DNA from: Pedobacter sp. Bi126
GTDB lineage: Bacteria; Bacteroidota; Bacteroidia; Sphingobacteriales; Sphingobacteriaceae
DNA: 64,000 bases
Direction of reading: 5' to 3'
NCBI RefSeq assembly: GCF_918698245.1
Contig: NZ_CAKKMS010000006.1
Span: 248,001 to 312,000 of the forward strand
Position 1 is the first letter of the stretch; each line of letters opens with the position of its first letter. The position numbers and the translations under genes were made by a program. The notes below the pieces were generated by a model, which did not search any database, had not been told where the DNA came from, and saw nothing but the letters and a program-made list of their open reading frames with translations. Below are positions 27,241-37,299 of the stretch, one piece after another.

Positions 27241-28458
27241 TTATTTCCAGTTTACTTTTTTCTTGCCAAACAAGGCTAAAAATCCGTTCAGGGTTAAAAA
27301 CAGAAACAAAAGTATGTCTAAAATTGGGAACCACCAACGCAAATCGCTATAGTTTAAGCGTTTCAGCAATTTTGGGTAGATAAAACACCTGATGATGATG
27401 CTTAATCCGAGGATTCCTAGGGCTACATATTGCGCCTCACGACTGAAAAACATACATGCGGCAAAGAACGCATAAAACAAAAACTGAAAAACAATCTGAA
27501 GGCTCAAAATAAACTTGTGCTTAGATTTATAGAACTTTCCAGCGCCAAAATGACGTTTTTTCTGCCTCAGGTAACCTCCCCAGGTATTATTGGGTTCGCT
27601 CCAAACATGGCTATCGCGGTGTAAGCGGATCTCTGTATTGTATTTATTGGCATGTGCGTTTACGAATAAATCATCATCTCCAGATGGGATATGCATATGC
27701 GCTGCAAAGCCTTTACTTTTAAAAAAAAGCGATTTTTTATAGGCCATATTACGTCCAACTCCCATATACGGCATGCCTTTTAAGGCGAAAGCCAGGTAAT
27801 TTACAGCAGTAAAAAAGGTTTCGAACCGGATTAACGCATTTAGCAAACTTCTTTTCTTCATATAGGGCGAGTAGCCCAAAACGATTTCTGTATTTTCATC
27901 GGCAGGCTGCTGCATATCCATTAACCAATGCGCAGAAGCTGGTGTACAATCTGCATCAGTAAAAACCAACCAATCGTACTTAGCGGCCTTTATTCCCATG
28001 GTTACCGCGAATTTCTTACCTGCTATAAATTTATCGTTATCTAAAATCTTAACTACTTTCAGGTTAAGGTGTTTCTTCTCTAATTGTTCTAAAAACTCCT
28101 CTGTACCATCCCAAGAGCGATCGTTAACCACCACAACTTCGAACTCCGGATAATCCTGGCTTAATAATGCAGGCAGATACTGCTCTAAATTGATAATTTC
28201 ATTTCGGGCACAAACAATTACACTTACTGGTTTTTGTGCCGATAACGGGATCTCCTCTATGCCTACATTAGCCAATTTCAAATGAACAAAAAGGACATAG
28301 TAGAGCTGAACCAAAAGGCAAAAAGCCAATATAGAGAGCAGAATAATTTCAAGCAGGGTTAATATCACGATGGTAAAATAAATAGGCGCAAATTTCTCAT
28401 TTTTAATCTGTAAATCACTTTTATGTGGATAAAAAATTAAACAAAAATATGCCCTCAA
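27241..28458 (-). CDS. membrane-bound glycosyltransferase family 2
   Basis: As drawn the protein has 405 residues; a GTG at 28378 would remove 27 residues of doubtful origin and leave the membrane helix near the start, and may be the true start. A helix (TLLEIILLSILAFCLLVQLYYVLFV) precedes the GT2 catalytic domain: PVSVIVCARNE, DYPEFEVVVVNDRSWDGT, FTDADCTPA (the DxD-type metal site) and an acidic SGDDDLFV with QKKRHF as the acceptor/QxxRW-like region. Two or three membrane helices close the protein. It should build an extracellular or lipid-linked glycan; the sugar is unknown. Confidence 0.85.
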   Translation of the reverse strand: MRAYFCLIFYPHKSDLQIKNEKFAPIYFTIVILTLLEIILLSILAFCLLVQLYYVLFVHLKLANVGIEEIPLSAQKPVSVIVCARNEIINLEQYLPALLSQDYPEFEVVVVNDRSWDGTEEFLEQLEKKHLNLKVVKILDNDKFIAGKKFAVTMGIKAAKYDWLVFTDADCTPASAHWLMDMQQPADENTEIVLGYSPYMKKRSLLNALIRFETFFTAVNYLAFALKGMPYMGVGRNMAYKKSLFFKSKGFAAHMHIPSGDDDLFVNAHANKYNTEIRLHRDSHVWSEPNNTWGGYLRQKKRHFGAGKFYKSKHKFILSLQIVFQFLFYAFFAACMFFSREAQYVALGILGLSIIIRCFIYPKLLKRLNYSDLRWWFPILDILLFLFLTLNGFLALFGKKKVNWK

Positions 28459-28599
28459 TTTTTGCTATTTTTGGCAGATTTTCGACGAGAAAAAACACAT
28501 ATAAACCGCCAACCGTCAAAATAACAATTAGTTTTAATAAAAAGTAATTTGATGGTGGTAAGCTCCACCTAACAATTGGAGAAAAATAAATAGAAACAG

Positions 28600-29730
28600 A
28601 TGAAATTTAGTTTACAGGCTAACGATCCACTATCTAAAGCCAGAGCCGGAACGGTAACAACTGCTCATGGCGAAATACAAACCCCTATTTTTATGCCTGT
28701 GGGCACCGCAGGAACGGTAAAAGCCGTACATCAGCGCGAACTGAAAGACGATATTGACGCAAAAATCATTTTAGGCAATACTTACCACCTATATTTAAGA
28801 CCAGGGTTAGATATCCTCGAAAAAGCTGGTGGATTACATCAATTTATCGGCTGGGACCGCCCAATTTTAACAGACAGTGGCGGCTATCAAGTGTATTCTT
28901 TAAGTAAAGTTCGTAAAATTAAGGAAGAAGGCGTTACTTTCCATTCTCATATTGATGGATCGAAACACCTTTTCACGCCAGAATATGCAATGGATATTCA
29001 GCGTACCATAGGTGCCGATATTATTATGGCCTTTGATGAGTGTACACCATACCCTTGCGATTATACTTATGCAGCGCAATCAATTAAAATGACGCACCGT
29101 TGGTTAAAACGCTGTTGTACCCGTTTTGATAGTACAGAACCTAAATATGGTTTTGACCAGACCCTTTTCCCTATTGTTCAGGGTTCGGTATATAAAGATT
29201 TGCGCATAAAATCGGCAGAATTTATTGCCAGCATGAACCGTGAGGGCAATGCTATTGGTGGTTTATCTGTTGGTGAGCCGGCTGAAGAAATGTATGCCAT
29301 GACAGAAGTGGTATGTAATATATTACCAGAAGAAAAACCACGTTATTTAATGGGCGTGGGTACACCGATCAATATTTTGGAGAATATTGCACTGGGTATC
29401 GACATGTTCGATTGTGTAATGCCAACCAGAAATGCCAGAAACGGCATGCTTTTTACGAGAAATGGTATTATCAACATCAGGAATAAAAAATGGGAGAACG
29501 ATTTCTCGCCGTTGGATGCAGAGAGCGATCTTCATGCTGATTTAGTAACCAGTAAAGCATATTTAAGACATTTGGTACATAGTAAGGAGATGCTTGGCGC
29601 TCAAATTGCTACCTTGCATAATCTGCATTTTTATCTTTGGCTGGTAAAACAGGCCAGAGAAAAGATCATTGCTGGTGAATTTTACGAATGGAAAAACAAA
29701 ATGGTTAAAATATTAGGCAATAAGCTATAA
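28600..29730 (+). CDS. tgt: queuine tRNA-ribosyltransferase, lacking the zinc cysteines
   Basis: The 376-residue protein carries the TGT active site: Asp92 in LTDSGGYQ, MAFDECTPYP, GGLSVGEPAEEM and the nucleophile Asp271 in FDCVMPTRNARNG. It exchanges guanine at tRNA position 34 for preQ1. The C-terminal zinc site is unusual. Where E. coli has three Cys before SRAYLHHL, this protein has Ser309, Leu311 and Asp314 before SKAYLRHL, and only the His ligand (His340 in TLHNL) remains. I recall similar losses in other Bacteroidota TGTs, so this is probably a lineage trait and not a defect. It heads an operon with lptF/G (1-base gap) and eamA. Confidence 0.93.
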   Translation: MKFSLQANDPLSKARAGTVTTAHGEIQTPIFMPVGTAGTVKAVHQRELKDDIDAKIILGNTYHLYLRPGLDILEKAGGLHQFIGWDRPILTDSGGYQVYSLSKVRKIKEEGVTFHSHIDGSKHLFTPEYAMDIQRTIGADIIMAFDECTPYPCDYTYAAQSIKMTHRWLKRCCTRFDSTEPKYGFDQTLFPIVQGSVYKDLRIKSAEFIASMNREGNAIGGLSVGEPAEEMYAMTEVVCNILPEEKPRYLMGVGTPINILENIALGIDMFDCVMPTRNARNGMLFTRNGIINIRNKKWENDFSPLDAESDLHADLVTSKAYLRHLVHSKEMLGAQIATLHNLHFYLWLVKQAREKIIAGEFYEWKNKMVKILGNKL

Positions 29731-29731
29731 A

Positions 29732-30835
29732 ATGAATCTGTTAAAAGGAAGGATAAAAATCATCGATCAGTATATTATCGGAAAATACCTGGGTACATTT
29801 ATTTATACGCTGGCCATTTTTGTGATCATTATTGTAGTGTTCGACCTATCTGAAAAGATGGATGATTTTATGAAAAGTGGCCTGAGTTTTTGGGGAATCC
29901 TCTCTAAATATTACGCAGGCTCTATTCCTTTTTATGTGAATATGCTTTCACCGCTGATCAATTTTATTGCGGTAATTTTCTTTACCGCAAAAATGGCCGA
30001 TCAGACTGAAATTGTACCAATTTTAAGCGGTGGTGTGAGTTTTAACCGCTTTTTATTTCCTTATTTGGTATCGGCTACGATTATTTTCTCAGCCAATTTA
30101 CTTTCAAATCTATACATCCTTCCTTATACCAATACCTTAAAAAATAGCTTCGAGAATACGTATGTAAAACGTAACGACCCTTCCACAAAATCAAACATCC
30201 ATATGAAACTGGATGACAAAACCTATATCTATATTGATAATTTCGACAACAAAACGAATTCAGGATACCGGTTTTCTTTAGATAATTTTAGTGGAGATGT
30301 ACTCACCAAAAAGATCGTTGCCGAAAATATAAAATGGGATTCGCTTAAACGCAAATGGCAGTTGAACAACTATTCCATACGCAAGATTGAGGGATTGAAA
30401 GAAACCATGATTTACGGTAACGGAAAACAAAAAGATACCATTCTGGATATGCGTCCGGATGATTTTTCGGCATATGACAATGTGGTGCAAAATTTAACCA
30501 CAAAGGAACTTTCTGATAAGATCAGGAAAGAAAAAATCCGCGGAACGGGCGTAATGAACGATCTTCAGTTTGAAAAATACAAACGTTACCTCCACCCGCT
30601 TTCTGCTTTCGTATTAACGCTCATTGGCGTAGCCCTATCGTCGCGTAAAGTACGTGGAGGTGTCGGTGTATCCTTAGGCATCGGAATCTTCATCAGCTTT
30701 GCTTATATCGTATTTAATCAGTTCACACAGATGTTTTCTACCAAAGGTGGATTACCGCCTTTTGCGGCTGTTATTATGCCTACATTATTCTTTGGCTTAT
30801 TAGGTTTTTACCTATTAAGAAAAGCACCAAAATAG
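29732..30835 (+). CDS. LptF/LptG family permease (YjgP/YjgQ)
   Basis: The 367-residue protein has the family plan. Three membrane helices come first, starting with IDQYIIGKYLGTFIYTLAIFV. A periplasmic jellyroll domain follows (about residues 145-260, with DDKTYIYIDNFDNKTNSGYRF), then three more helices to the end (HPLSAFVLTLIGVALSSRKV onward). These subunits form the inner-membrane part of the lipopolysaccharide export machine LptB2FG. Whether it acts as LptF or LptG cannot be decided. It starts one base after the tgt stop codon. LptB is not in the window. Confidence 0.9.
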   Translation: MNLLKGRIKIIDQYIIGKYLGTFIYTLAIFVIIIVVFDLSEKMDDFMKSGLSFWGILSKYYAGSIPFYVNMLSPLINFIAVIFFTAKMADQTEIVPILSGGVSFNRFLFPYLVSATIIFSANLLSNLYILPYTNTLKNSFENTYVKRNDPSTKSNIHMKLDDKTYIYIDNFDNKTNSGYRFSLDNFSGDVLTKKIVAENIKWDSLKRKWQLNNYSIRKIEGLKETMIYGNGKQKDTILDMRPDDFSAYDNVVQNLTTKELSDKIRKEKIRGTGVMNDLQFEKYKRYLHPLSAFVLTLIGVALSSRKVRGGVGVSLGIGIFISFAYIVFNQFTQMFSTKGGLPPFAAVIMPTLFFGLLGFYLLRKAPK

Positions 30836-30837
30836 CG

Positions 30838-31716
30838 ATGGACGTTACCAAAAAGAATTTACTCATCCTTCATCTTACTGTATTTGTTTGGGGCTTTACG
30901 GGTGTGCTCGGCAAACTGATTTCTATCGATGCAGTGCCTATGGTCTGGTACCGGGTATTGATTGCCGCAGCTACACTTTTTGCATGGTTTTTAATCACCA
31001 AAAAGAACATTAAGATTACTAAAAAACAGTTTATCCAATTCTTTTTAACTGGAGGAATTGTAGCCATTCACTGGATATTTTTCTTTCATGCCATTAAGGT
31101 TTCTACTGTTTCAGTAACCTTGGTTTGCCTCTCTTCCTTCACGTTATTTACCGCAATTTTAGAACCGCTGATCAAAAAACAGCCAATACAAATGGGCGAC
31201 ATTCTGATCGGTTTATTGATCATTCTAGGAATATATATGATCTTTAAATTCGAAGGCCAGTATACTTTAGGAATTATTTTTGGTTTGCTGGCAGCAGTTG
31301 CATCAAGTCTTTTTTCAACTATAAATTCTACTTTGGTACAAAAAAGCGAGCCTTCCATCATCAGTTTTTACGAGCTTGTTGGTGCACTTTTCTGGATCAC
31401 GTTATACCGCTTATATGATGGAACACTGTTACACACAGCATTCAACTTAAATACCAAAGACTGGTTCTATCTTATTCTTCTCGGTACACTTTGTACATCC
31501 GTTGCTTACGTTGCAGGTGTTGCGGTAATGAGAACCTTATCGGCTTTTAGAGTTGCATTAATCACCAATCTGGAACCTGTATACGGAATAGTATTAGCCT
31601 TCGTTTTCTTTCAAAGCAAAGAGCAAATGACAGGCGGATTTTATATCGGTGCAACCATTATCCTGGCCTCTATTTTTCTCTATCCGATCTACAAAAAGAG
31701 AAAGAATCAACTGTAA
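30838..31716 (+). CDS. EamA/DMT family transporter
   Basis: The 292-residue protein has ten hydrophobic helices in two EamA repeats (first about 5-135, second about 150-285, each opening with a Gly-rich FxWGFTGVLGKL-like or GLLAAVASSLFSTINS segment). This is the drug/metabolite transporter layout. The substrate is unknown. It begins 2 bases after the LptF/G gene, so it is the last gene of the tgt operon. The region downstream is the long A-rich gene-free stretch. Confidence 0.87.
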   Translation: MDVTKKNLLILHLTVFVWGFTGVLGKLISIDAVPMVWYRVLIAAATLFAWFLITKKNIKITKKQFIQFFLTGGIVAIHWIFFFHAIKVSTVSVTLVCLSSFTLFTAILEPLIKKQPIQMGDILIGLLIILGIYMIFKFEGQYTLGIIFGLLAAVASSLFSTINSTLVQKSEPSIISFYELVGALFWITLYRLYDGTLLHTAFNLNTKDWFYLILLGTLCTSVAYVAGVAVMRTLSAFRVALITNLEPVYGIVLAFVFFQSKEQMTGGFYIGATIILASIFLYPIYKKRKNQL

Positions 31717-33987
31717 ACACAAACGATAGAAATTTAAATTTTCTTTAGAAATCATATCACCCGAACATACTGTTTCAGTCGTACCTATTCACGACACTTA
31801 ATTTTTCAAGACAGCTCGCTACTCAAATTCTCTCCATTGAATTTCCTGATAAAGATTAAGTAAAAGCGTAATGAGGAAGCTTATCAAAGCTAGTCAACAC
31901 TACGTTTATCAGTATCATAAAAGCCTCCAGCCCGCCTTAAATAGAGATACAAAATCATAAGATTAAAAGCAGCGCACAACCATCTAAAACATCAGGAATA
32001 TAATGCTTCAGAGACGTGCAACATAGCCAAGCTTAATCAAACCATCAGAACAAAAACGACGGCTTTAAATAAGGAGAACTACAGCTTAAAAAATGCAATC
32101 TATCGGAAAGAGAAAGATCAAAAACAGACCTTGATCACAAGCATGCACCTCTCTTTGAAGATAGAAAGTGCTCAGACAAAGTATGCCAAAAGCGAGATGA
32201 ATTTTCATTTAAATTATCGAAAAATTATCGAGCTGAATTAATATTTTCGACTCCAAATTCACGAAACACCAGTCTTAATTCCACCATCATCTATCGCGTA
32301 TTTCAGCAAACGAAGAAGATACATAATCCAGCAATAAGAACCAGGCAAACGTGAACCAGACTTATATAAACAGCTTTAAATCGGATGCTGCAATACAAGT
32401 TCAAGACGCAATACTTAAACTTGAAAAACAAAGAATTTCATATAGAAAATATTTAGCGGTCATCAACTAAAAACCCTCAATTAAAGACCAGATTTGAAAC
32501 TATCCAACAAAGGATTCTGAATATAAAAATTGCTCAAAACTTTAACTTTCCTAAACCAGAAATAGTAGCTTAATTGTAAACCTTGACTAGGTTTACAATC
32601 AATTTATTTTAGCAAAAAATACATCAATAAAAAGTGCAGAAATCGAAGGCACCAATTAGCAAAAATTTACAATTAAAATCCTGCAAAACCGGATAGGTAA
32701 AGCGGCTAAAACCCCAACCAAAAAAGCCGATCTAAAGCGGCATAAAACAGAGATAAAATAACAAATAAAAAGACCAAAATTCCCGCTTTAAACCTGCACC
32801 AAACATGAGGTATTTTCTATATAAATTCTATACAATTCTGAGTTGTCAAGTCACATAGAAACAAGATGGCTTGTCTAAAATCTATCAACATTCAGTTCAG
32901 GATGGTTTTTAACCACAATAAAAATCTGGCAAAGCAGCATAAAAACATAAAGCATTTTATAGCTAATCAGCATAAAAATAACGGTAAAAATTACAATCAA
33001 AACCTAATTTTCAACGTGCTTTTCCCATACAACTACGGAAAAGTGATCAATTTCGAGTTTCCAGAGGACAAAGCCTAAAAGCGTAAAAAACCGTATTTAA
33101 ACACCAATAGACAAGCTTTTTTGAGCAAAAACAAAAACCAACCTAAAGCATTCCGAAAACACCATTATTCACGAATATCGTCAGGAAATTGCATTATAAG
33201 GCTAAATTATTACAGATTTCGAAGTTCAAAACAGCAAAAAAATATACAATTTCAACATTTGAGATCAAATTTAAAGCAAGAAATTGAAGTTAAAAACCAG
33301 ACTTGAAGCTTGACTAACCGCACAATTCACGGGACATTACCTGCATTTCAACCGCATAATATTCATCAAAACTTAGTAACAAACAAGAAGAGCGAAAAGA
33401 AATATTACCAAATTACTCCTCAAGCAATCGCTAAAAAACAAAGACATTTTGTCGCATCAATCTAATCTCAAATATTAATAGCGATTTTGAATAGCTAATT
33501 TACATCATACATTTTGTTTAAAAGTATTACAAACAGAATGCATTTTACAAGCGGATTTTCGCATGCTTAAAGTCAATTTTAAAGCAGGTAATCCTGACCA
33601 AAATGTTAACCATTCGTCCAGCATTAAAAGCCAAAAAATATCCATGAGAATTACAAAATCCAGTTGCATTTTAAGCCATTCCCTGAGCCTGATCTAATTC
33701 TAAAAAACTATACAAGAATTTAAAAAGGCAATAAAATTTTTGAAGAAAATCGATTAATAAGTGTAAATTAAATCAATAAAGATAATGCGATTAAAAATAT
33801 TGAACAAAGCAATAATTAGCCGTAAAATTCAATAAAAAACAAAAGTAAAATAGACAAATAAAGGATTTATATAAAATTCATTAACATTTAAAAATCAACA
33901 ATTTAAATAAATTTATATAAACTAAATATTTACAAAAATCAACATTTGCAAATTTTAAAAAACTAAATATTTTAGCAAAGAATTTAG
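31717..33987. other. 2.27-kb A-rich region with no convincing gene
   Basis: No frame on either strand gives a recognisable protein here, and the longest open frames are about 60-95 codons. My hand count of five 60-base lines (32401-32460, 32641-32820, 33361-33420) gave A 141, T 62, C 58, G 39, a strong excess of A over T and of C over G on the plus strand, unlike the coding regions. Short words recur: CTTTAAA, GCATTTTA, AACCAGACTT (32353 and 33295) and CAGCATAAAAA (32935 and 32968). One clean hairpin is at 32573-32599. The last 250 bases are extremely AT-rich. It may be a long untranslated RNA, a leader for the next gene, or decayed sequence. Confidence 0.6.
32573..32599. other. isolated hairpin in the A-rich region
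   Basis: A perfect 10-bp inverted repeat (ATTGTAAACC at 32573-32582, GGTTTACAAT at 32590-32599) encloses a 7-nt loop, TTGACTA. T-rich sequence follows, so it could be a weak terminator or part of an RNA structure. Confidence 0.6.
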
Positions 33988-36792
33988 ATGAATTTAAACA
34001 TATCAAACAAAAAACTAATTATCAAGTACTTAAGTATAGCTACCTTAAGTTTCACATCACTATCGGTTTTTGGGCAGATTTTCAGCACCGCACAAAACCC
34101 ACTTAGTGTAAAATGGAACTATATTTATTCAGGTGGCTTTAAAATCATCTATCCGCAAGAACTGGAGAAAGAGGCACAAAGAATGGCCAATACCCTACCC
34201 TTTATCTATCCCAAAATAGGACTGGGTTTAAGGCAGCAAAAAACCACTATTCCACTCCTGCTCCAGAACCGCGGAACCGTAGCAAACGGCTTTGTTCAAC
34301 TCGCACCCAAGAAGTCTGAATTCTATGCAACTCCACCTCAGTTTTTCGATAGTCAAGATTGGCTAAACAACCTGGCAGTACATGAACTTAGACACATTGC
34401 TCAGTTTGACAAATTGACAGGAACGCAAGCACACCCCTTTCCTGAACTCGCTTACTTTGCTTACTTTGGCGCGGGCATCCCCATCTGGTTTTTTGAAGGT
34501 GATGCCGTAGTTAACGAAACCGCGTTGACCTATTCGGGCCGGGGCAGACAGCCTAATTGGATCATGCCTTACCGGGCTTCAATTTTAGAAGGCAAAAAAA
34601 TCTCATACAGTAAAGCCTATTTCGGTTCGAACAAAGACGTAACTCCTGGCTACTATCAAACCGGATATTTGATGGTATCGGATATGAAAGAAAAATATGG
34701 GCAGTTCATTTCCGATAGCATATTTAGCGACATTAGAAAAAGACCAGTAAGACTGTACCCCTTTTCGCAGAGCTTAAAAAAATTCACGAAGCAGAATTCC
34801 AGAACCTACTTTATTTCTACCCAAAACAAGCTTGCTGAAAAATGGAAAATACAGCAAGAAAAATCTATTACAGAAAGCTATGAAAGCTTAAATAAAAAAG
34901 CTGATTTGGCAACCGATTATTTTCTTCCTATCCGGTTAAATAAAAACCAGGTTTTAGCCCTAAAAGAAAGTAAGACAGATACCCGATATTTCGTGATTAT
35001 TAACGAGGATAAATCGGAACAAAAATTATTCGGAATTGGTTATCAGGAACAGCCTTGGTTTAGCTTAAAAAATGATCTTTTGGTTTGGGATGAAATACGC
35101 TATGATCCGCGCTACAAACAACGGAGCTACAGCGTAATCTGTTCATATAATTTGAAGACCAAAAAATTCAACAAATTAAGCAGCAAAAGCAGACTCTTCT
35201 CCCCCAGCCTTTCTAACGATGGAAAGAAAATCATCGCTTCAAAAGTGGCGCTGAACAATCAGTTCAATCTGGTTGAGTTGGATGCGGTCTCGGGAAAAAT
35301 TTTAAGGACCTACCCTAACCTCGAAAACGAAATCCTGCAAATGCCTTCATTTGATCAATCAGGAAATAAGGTTACTTATGTCAGCGTAAATGAAAAAGGA
35401 AAAAGTTTATGGTTGATTGACGGAGAAAAAAAAACGCAATTGATTTCTAACAGCCGACAACAGTTAAGCCGACCGATCTTTATCAACGACAAAATTGTTT
35501 TCAATGCGCACTTTAATGGGATCGATAATATCTACAGTATAGATCCCGATTCGAAAAAAATAAATGCACTCAGCGCGTCCAAGTATGGGGCCTTTAACCC
35601 TAGCGAAACCACCGATGGAAAAATCATTTTTAACAATTATAAAATCAATGGTTATGAAATTGCAGAAACCGCATTAACCGAAAAACCAATTGGCGAAAAT
35701 AACTTTGTGGATTTCTCGGCCGCTGCAGAAAAGCAGGAAAACGTAGGGAATGTTTTCGATAAGATTCCCGATAGCACCTACCAAGCCAAGCGCTATCATC
35801 AGTCCTTAAATCTTTTCAGTTTCCACAGCATTATTCCGGTTATCGACAACGAATATGTTTTCGGTCTGGAGTTGCAATCAAACAATCTGCTCAACACAAT
35901 GGACTTTTATACCGGTGCAAAATACCACCGTGATTTAAAACGTTTTGAGTACACAGCAGACATTAGCTATAAGGCACTTTACCCAGTATTTAGTGTATTG
36001 TATCGCAACCGCCCGAAAAGAACATTCTACAGAGCTAAAAACGCGGTACAACAAGGTGATTGGAGAGAGAACTACATCAAGCTTAATGCATCGGTTCCGC
36101 TATCGTTCAACATGCGCAATGAGAACTATGCTTTTACCTTAAATGCGGCAACTAGTTTTACGCAAAGATACATGCCAGAAAATATGCCTACCGGTTTTAT
36201 ACACGAGCTTAAATTTCCGATGGAATACAATTTTACTTTCAACCACAGTGTGCGCACTACGGAAAGAGATATTGCCCCCAAGTGGGCACAAGTGTTCAGG
36301 GCAACTTATAATCACCAACCCTTCGATAAAAACTTAAACGGAGAAATCTTAGCACTCGAAAGTTTCCTTTACTTTCCTGGATTTGCAAAAAACCATTCCT
36401 TTTTAGCGAGTTTCAATTACCAGAAAGCAAGTGGTGTAAACCAATACGCTACTGAGATTGCAACCGTTTACGGCTACAACAATATTTTAGCGAAAAGTAA
36501 ACTGCAAAACAGTCTGCTTTTTAACTACCGTTTCCCCTTTGCTTTTCCCGATTGGGAGTTGGGTCCTTTCGCTTATGTCAGAAATTTTAGGGCGGGTTTG
36601 TTTTGCCATTACGAGAACATTGGCAAGGGCACAACCTTTAACGATCCAAAAACTTATGGATTAGAATTAAATACCAGCGTAAACCTTTTGCGCTATCAAC
36701 CTGTTGTAGATTTAGGAGCGAGATTGGTTTTTGTTAATCAGATTTACAATCAAAATCCGATATTAGAGTTTTCATTTAATTATAGCTTTTAA
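33988..36792 (+). CDS. exported HELRH-motif (gluzincin-like) protein with propeller and barrel-like parts
   Basis: The 934-residue protein has an N-terminal signal peptide (to about residue 30, SVFGQIF). Residues 45-280 resemble a peptidase-MA-type gluzincin: His132, Glu133 and His136 form HELRH, and WFFEGDAV at 167-174 puts Glu170 in the position of a third zinc ligand. Residues 300-560 contain repeated TolB/WD40-like propeller strands (SPSLSNDGKKIIASKV, MPSFDQSGNKVTYVSV). The last 330 residues have many alternating strands and end in Phe (EFSFNYSF), like a surface or outer-membrane barrel. Proteins of this type are often labelled TolB-like. Protease activity is inferred from the motif only. 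It starts right after the A-rich region. Confidence 0.7.
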   Translation: MNLNISNKKLIIKYLSIATLSFTSLSVFGQIFSTAQNPLSVKWNYIYSGGFKIIYPQELEKEAQRMANTLPFIYPKIGLGLRQQKTTIPLLLQNRGTVANGFVQLAPKKSEFYATPPQFFDSQDWLNNLAVHELRHIAQFDKLTGTQAHPFPELAYFAYFGAGIPIWFFEGDAVVNETALTYSGRGRQPNWIMPYRASILEGKKISYSKAYFGSNKDVTPGYYQTGYLMVSDMKEKYGQFISDSIFSDIRKRPVRLYPFSQSLKKFTKQNSRTYFISTQNKLAEKWKIQQEKSITESYESLNKKADLATDYFLPIRLNKNQVLALKESKTDTRYFVIINEDKSEQKLFGIGYQEQPWFSLKNDLLVWDEIRYDPRYKQRSYSVICSYNLKTKKFNKLSSKSRLFSPSLSNDGKKIIASKVALNNQFNLVELDAVSGKILRTYPNLENEILQMPSFDQSGNKVTYVSVNEKGKSLWLIDGEKKTQLISNSRQQLSRPIFINDKIVFNAHFNGIDNIYSIDPDSKKINALSASKYGAFNPSETTDGKIIFNNYKINGYEIAETALTEKPIGENNFVDFSAAAEKQENVGNVFDKIPDSTYQAKRYHQSLNLFSFHSIIPVIDNEYVFGLELQSNNLLNTMDFYTGAKYHRDLKRFEYTADISYKALYPVFSVLYRNRPKRTFYRAKNAVQQGDWRENYIKLNASVPLSFNMRNENYAFTLNAATSFTQRYMPENMPTGFIHELKFPMEYNFTFNHSVRTTERDIAPKWAQVFRATYNHQPFDKNLNGEILALESFLYFPGFAKNHSFLASFNYQKASGVNQYATEIATVYGYNNILAKSKLQNSLLFNYRFPFAFPDWELGPFAYVRNFRAGLFCHYENIGKGTTFNDPKTYGLELNTSVNLLRYQPVVDLGARLVFVNQIYNQNPILEFSFNYSF

Positions 36793-36796
36793 AACC

Positions 36797-37075
36797 ATGA
36801 GTGCAAAAACAATCTCCATCATTATTCTGACTGCATTACTTACCATATTTTTAATGGTGAATACCGAACCTGTTGATTTCGATTTCCTGGTTACCACACT
36901 TCCAGTATCTAAACTTCTGGTTATCGGTATTTGCATCATCATCGGTTTTATCATTGGATTTGTTGTGGGCCGACCACGGAAAACAGTGAGCAGTTATGAC
37001 GATGAGATCGAAAGGCATCAACCGGGTTCGAATAAAAAGGAATTGAGCGACGAGGATAGGGATTATATCAGCTAA
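36797..37075 (+). CDS. LapA (DUF1049) domain inner-membrane protein
   Basis: The 92-residue protein has two membrane helices (about 5-20 and 38-58) around a short periplasmic turn with NTEPVDFDFLVTTLPVS, the signature of DUF1049/LapA proteins. The second helix is Gly/Ile-rich (IGFIIGFVVGRPRK). In enterobacteria LapA helps control lipopolysaccharide amount through LapB and FtsH; a like role here is not shown. It begins 4 bases after the large HELRH protein gene and is probably co-transcribed with it. Confidence 0.8.
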   Translation: MSAKTISIIILTALLTIFLMVNTEPVDFDFLVTTLPVSKLLVIGICIIIGFIIGFVVGRPRKTVSSYDDEIERHQPGSNKKELSDEDRDYIS

Positions 37076-37122
37076 GCGTTAGGATTAGTAGGGTTCTACG
37101 ATCTGATACTCAATAGCAAAAT

Positions 37123-37206
37123 CGTCATCTCGACTGGAACGCAGTGAAATGGAGAGATCTGCTTCGATAGATCTCTCGGCTTCGTTGCACTTCGCTCGAG
37201 ATGACG
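37123..37206. repeat. R3 palindromic element, complete
   Basis: The arms CGTCATCTCGAC and CTCGAGATGACG face each other over 84 bases. Inner arms GGAGAGATCT and AGATCTCTCGG enclose GCTTCGAT. It sits between the LapA gene and the convergent receiver-like gene and may act as a terminator. Confidence 0.75.
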
Positions 37207-37299
37207 GCGACTTGGGACAAACTCTTCTTAAACTTTCCGCCCACATTGGTTTTTATGCAATAGATTATTTATCGAAATGACGGCTATTTTTGTTCGTAG

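Noticed and set aside
32866..33306. Two open frames of 60-70 codons in the A-rich region
   Set aside because: They are rich in Asn, Lys and His as expected from A-rich DNA, have no recognisable motif, and frames of this size occur by chance there.
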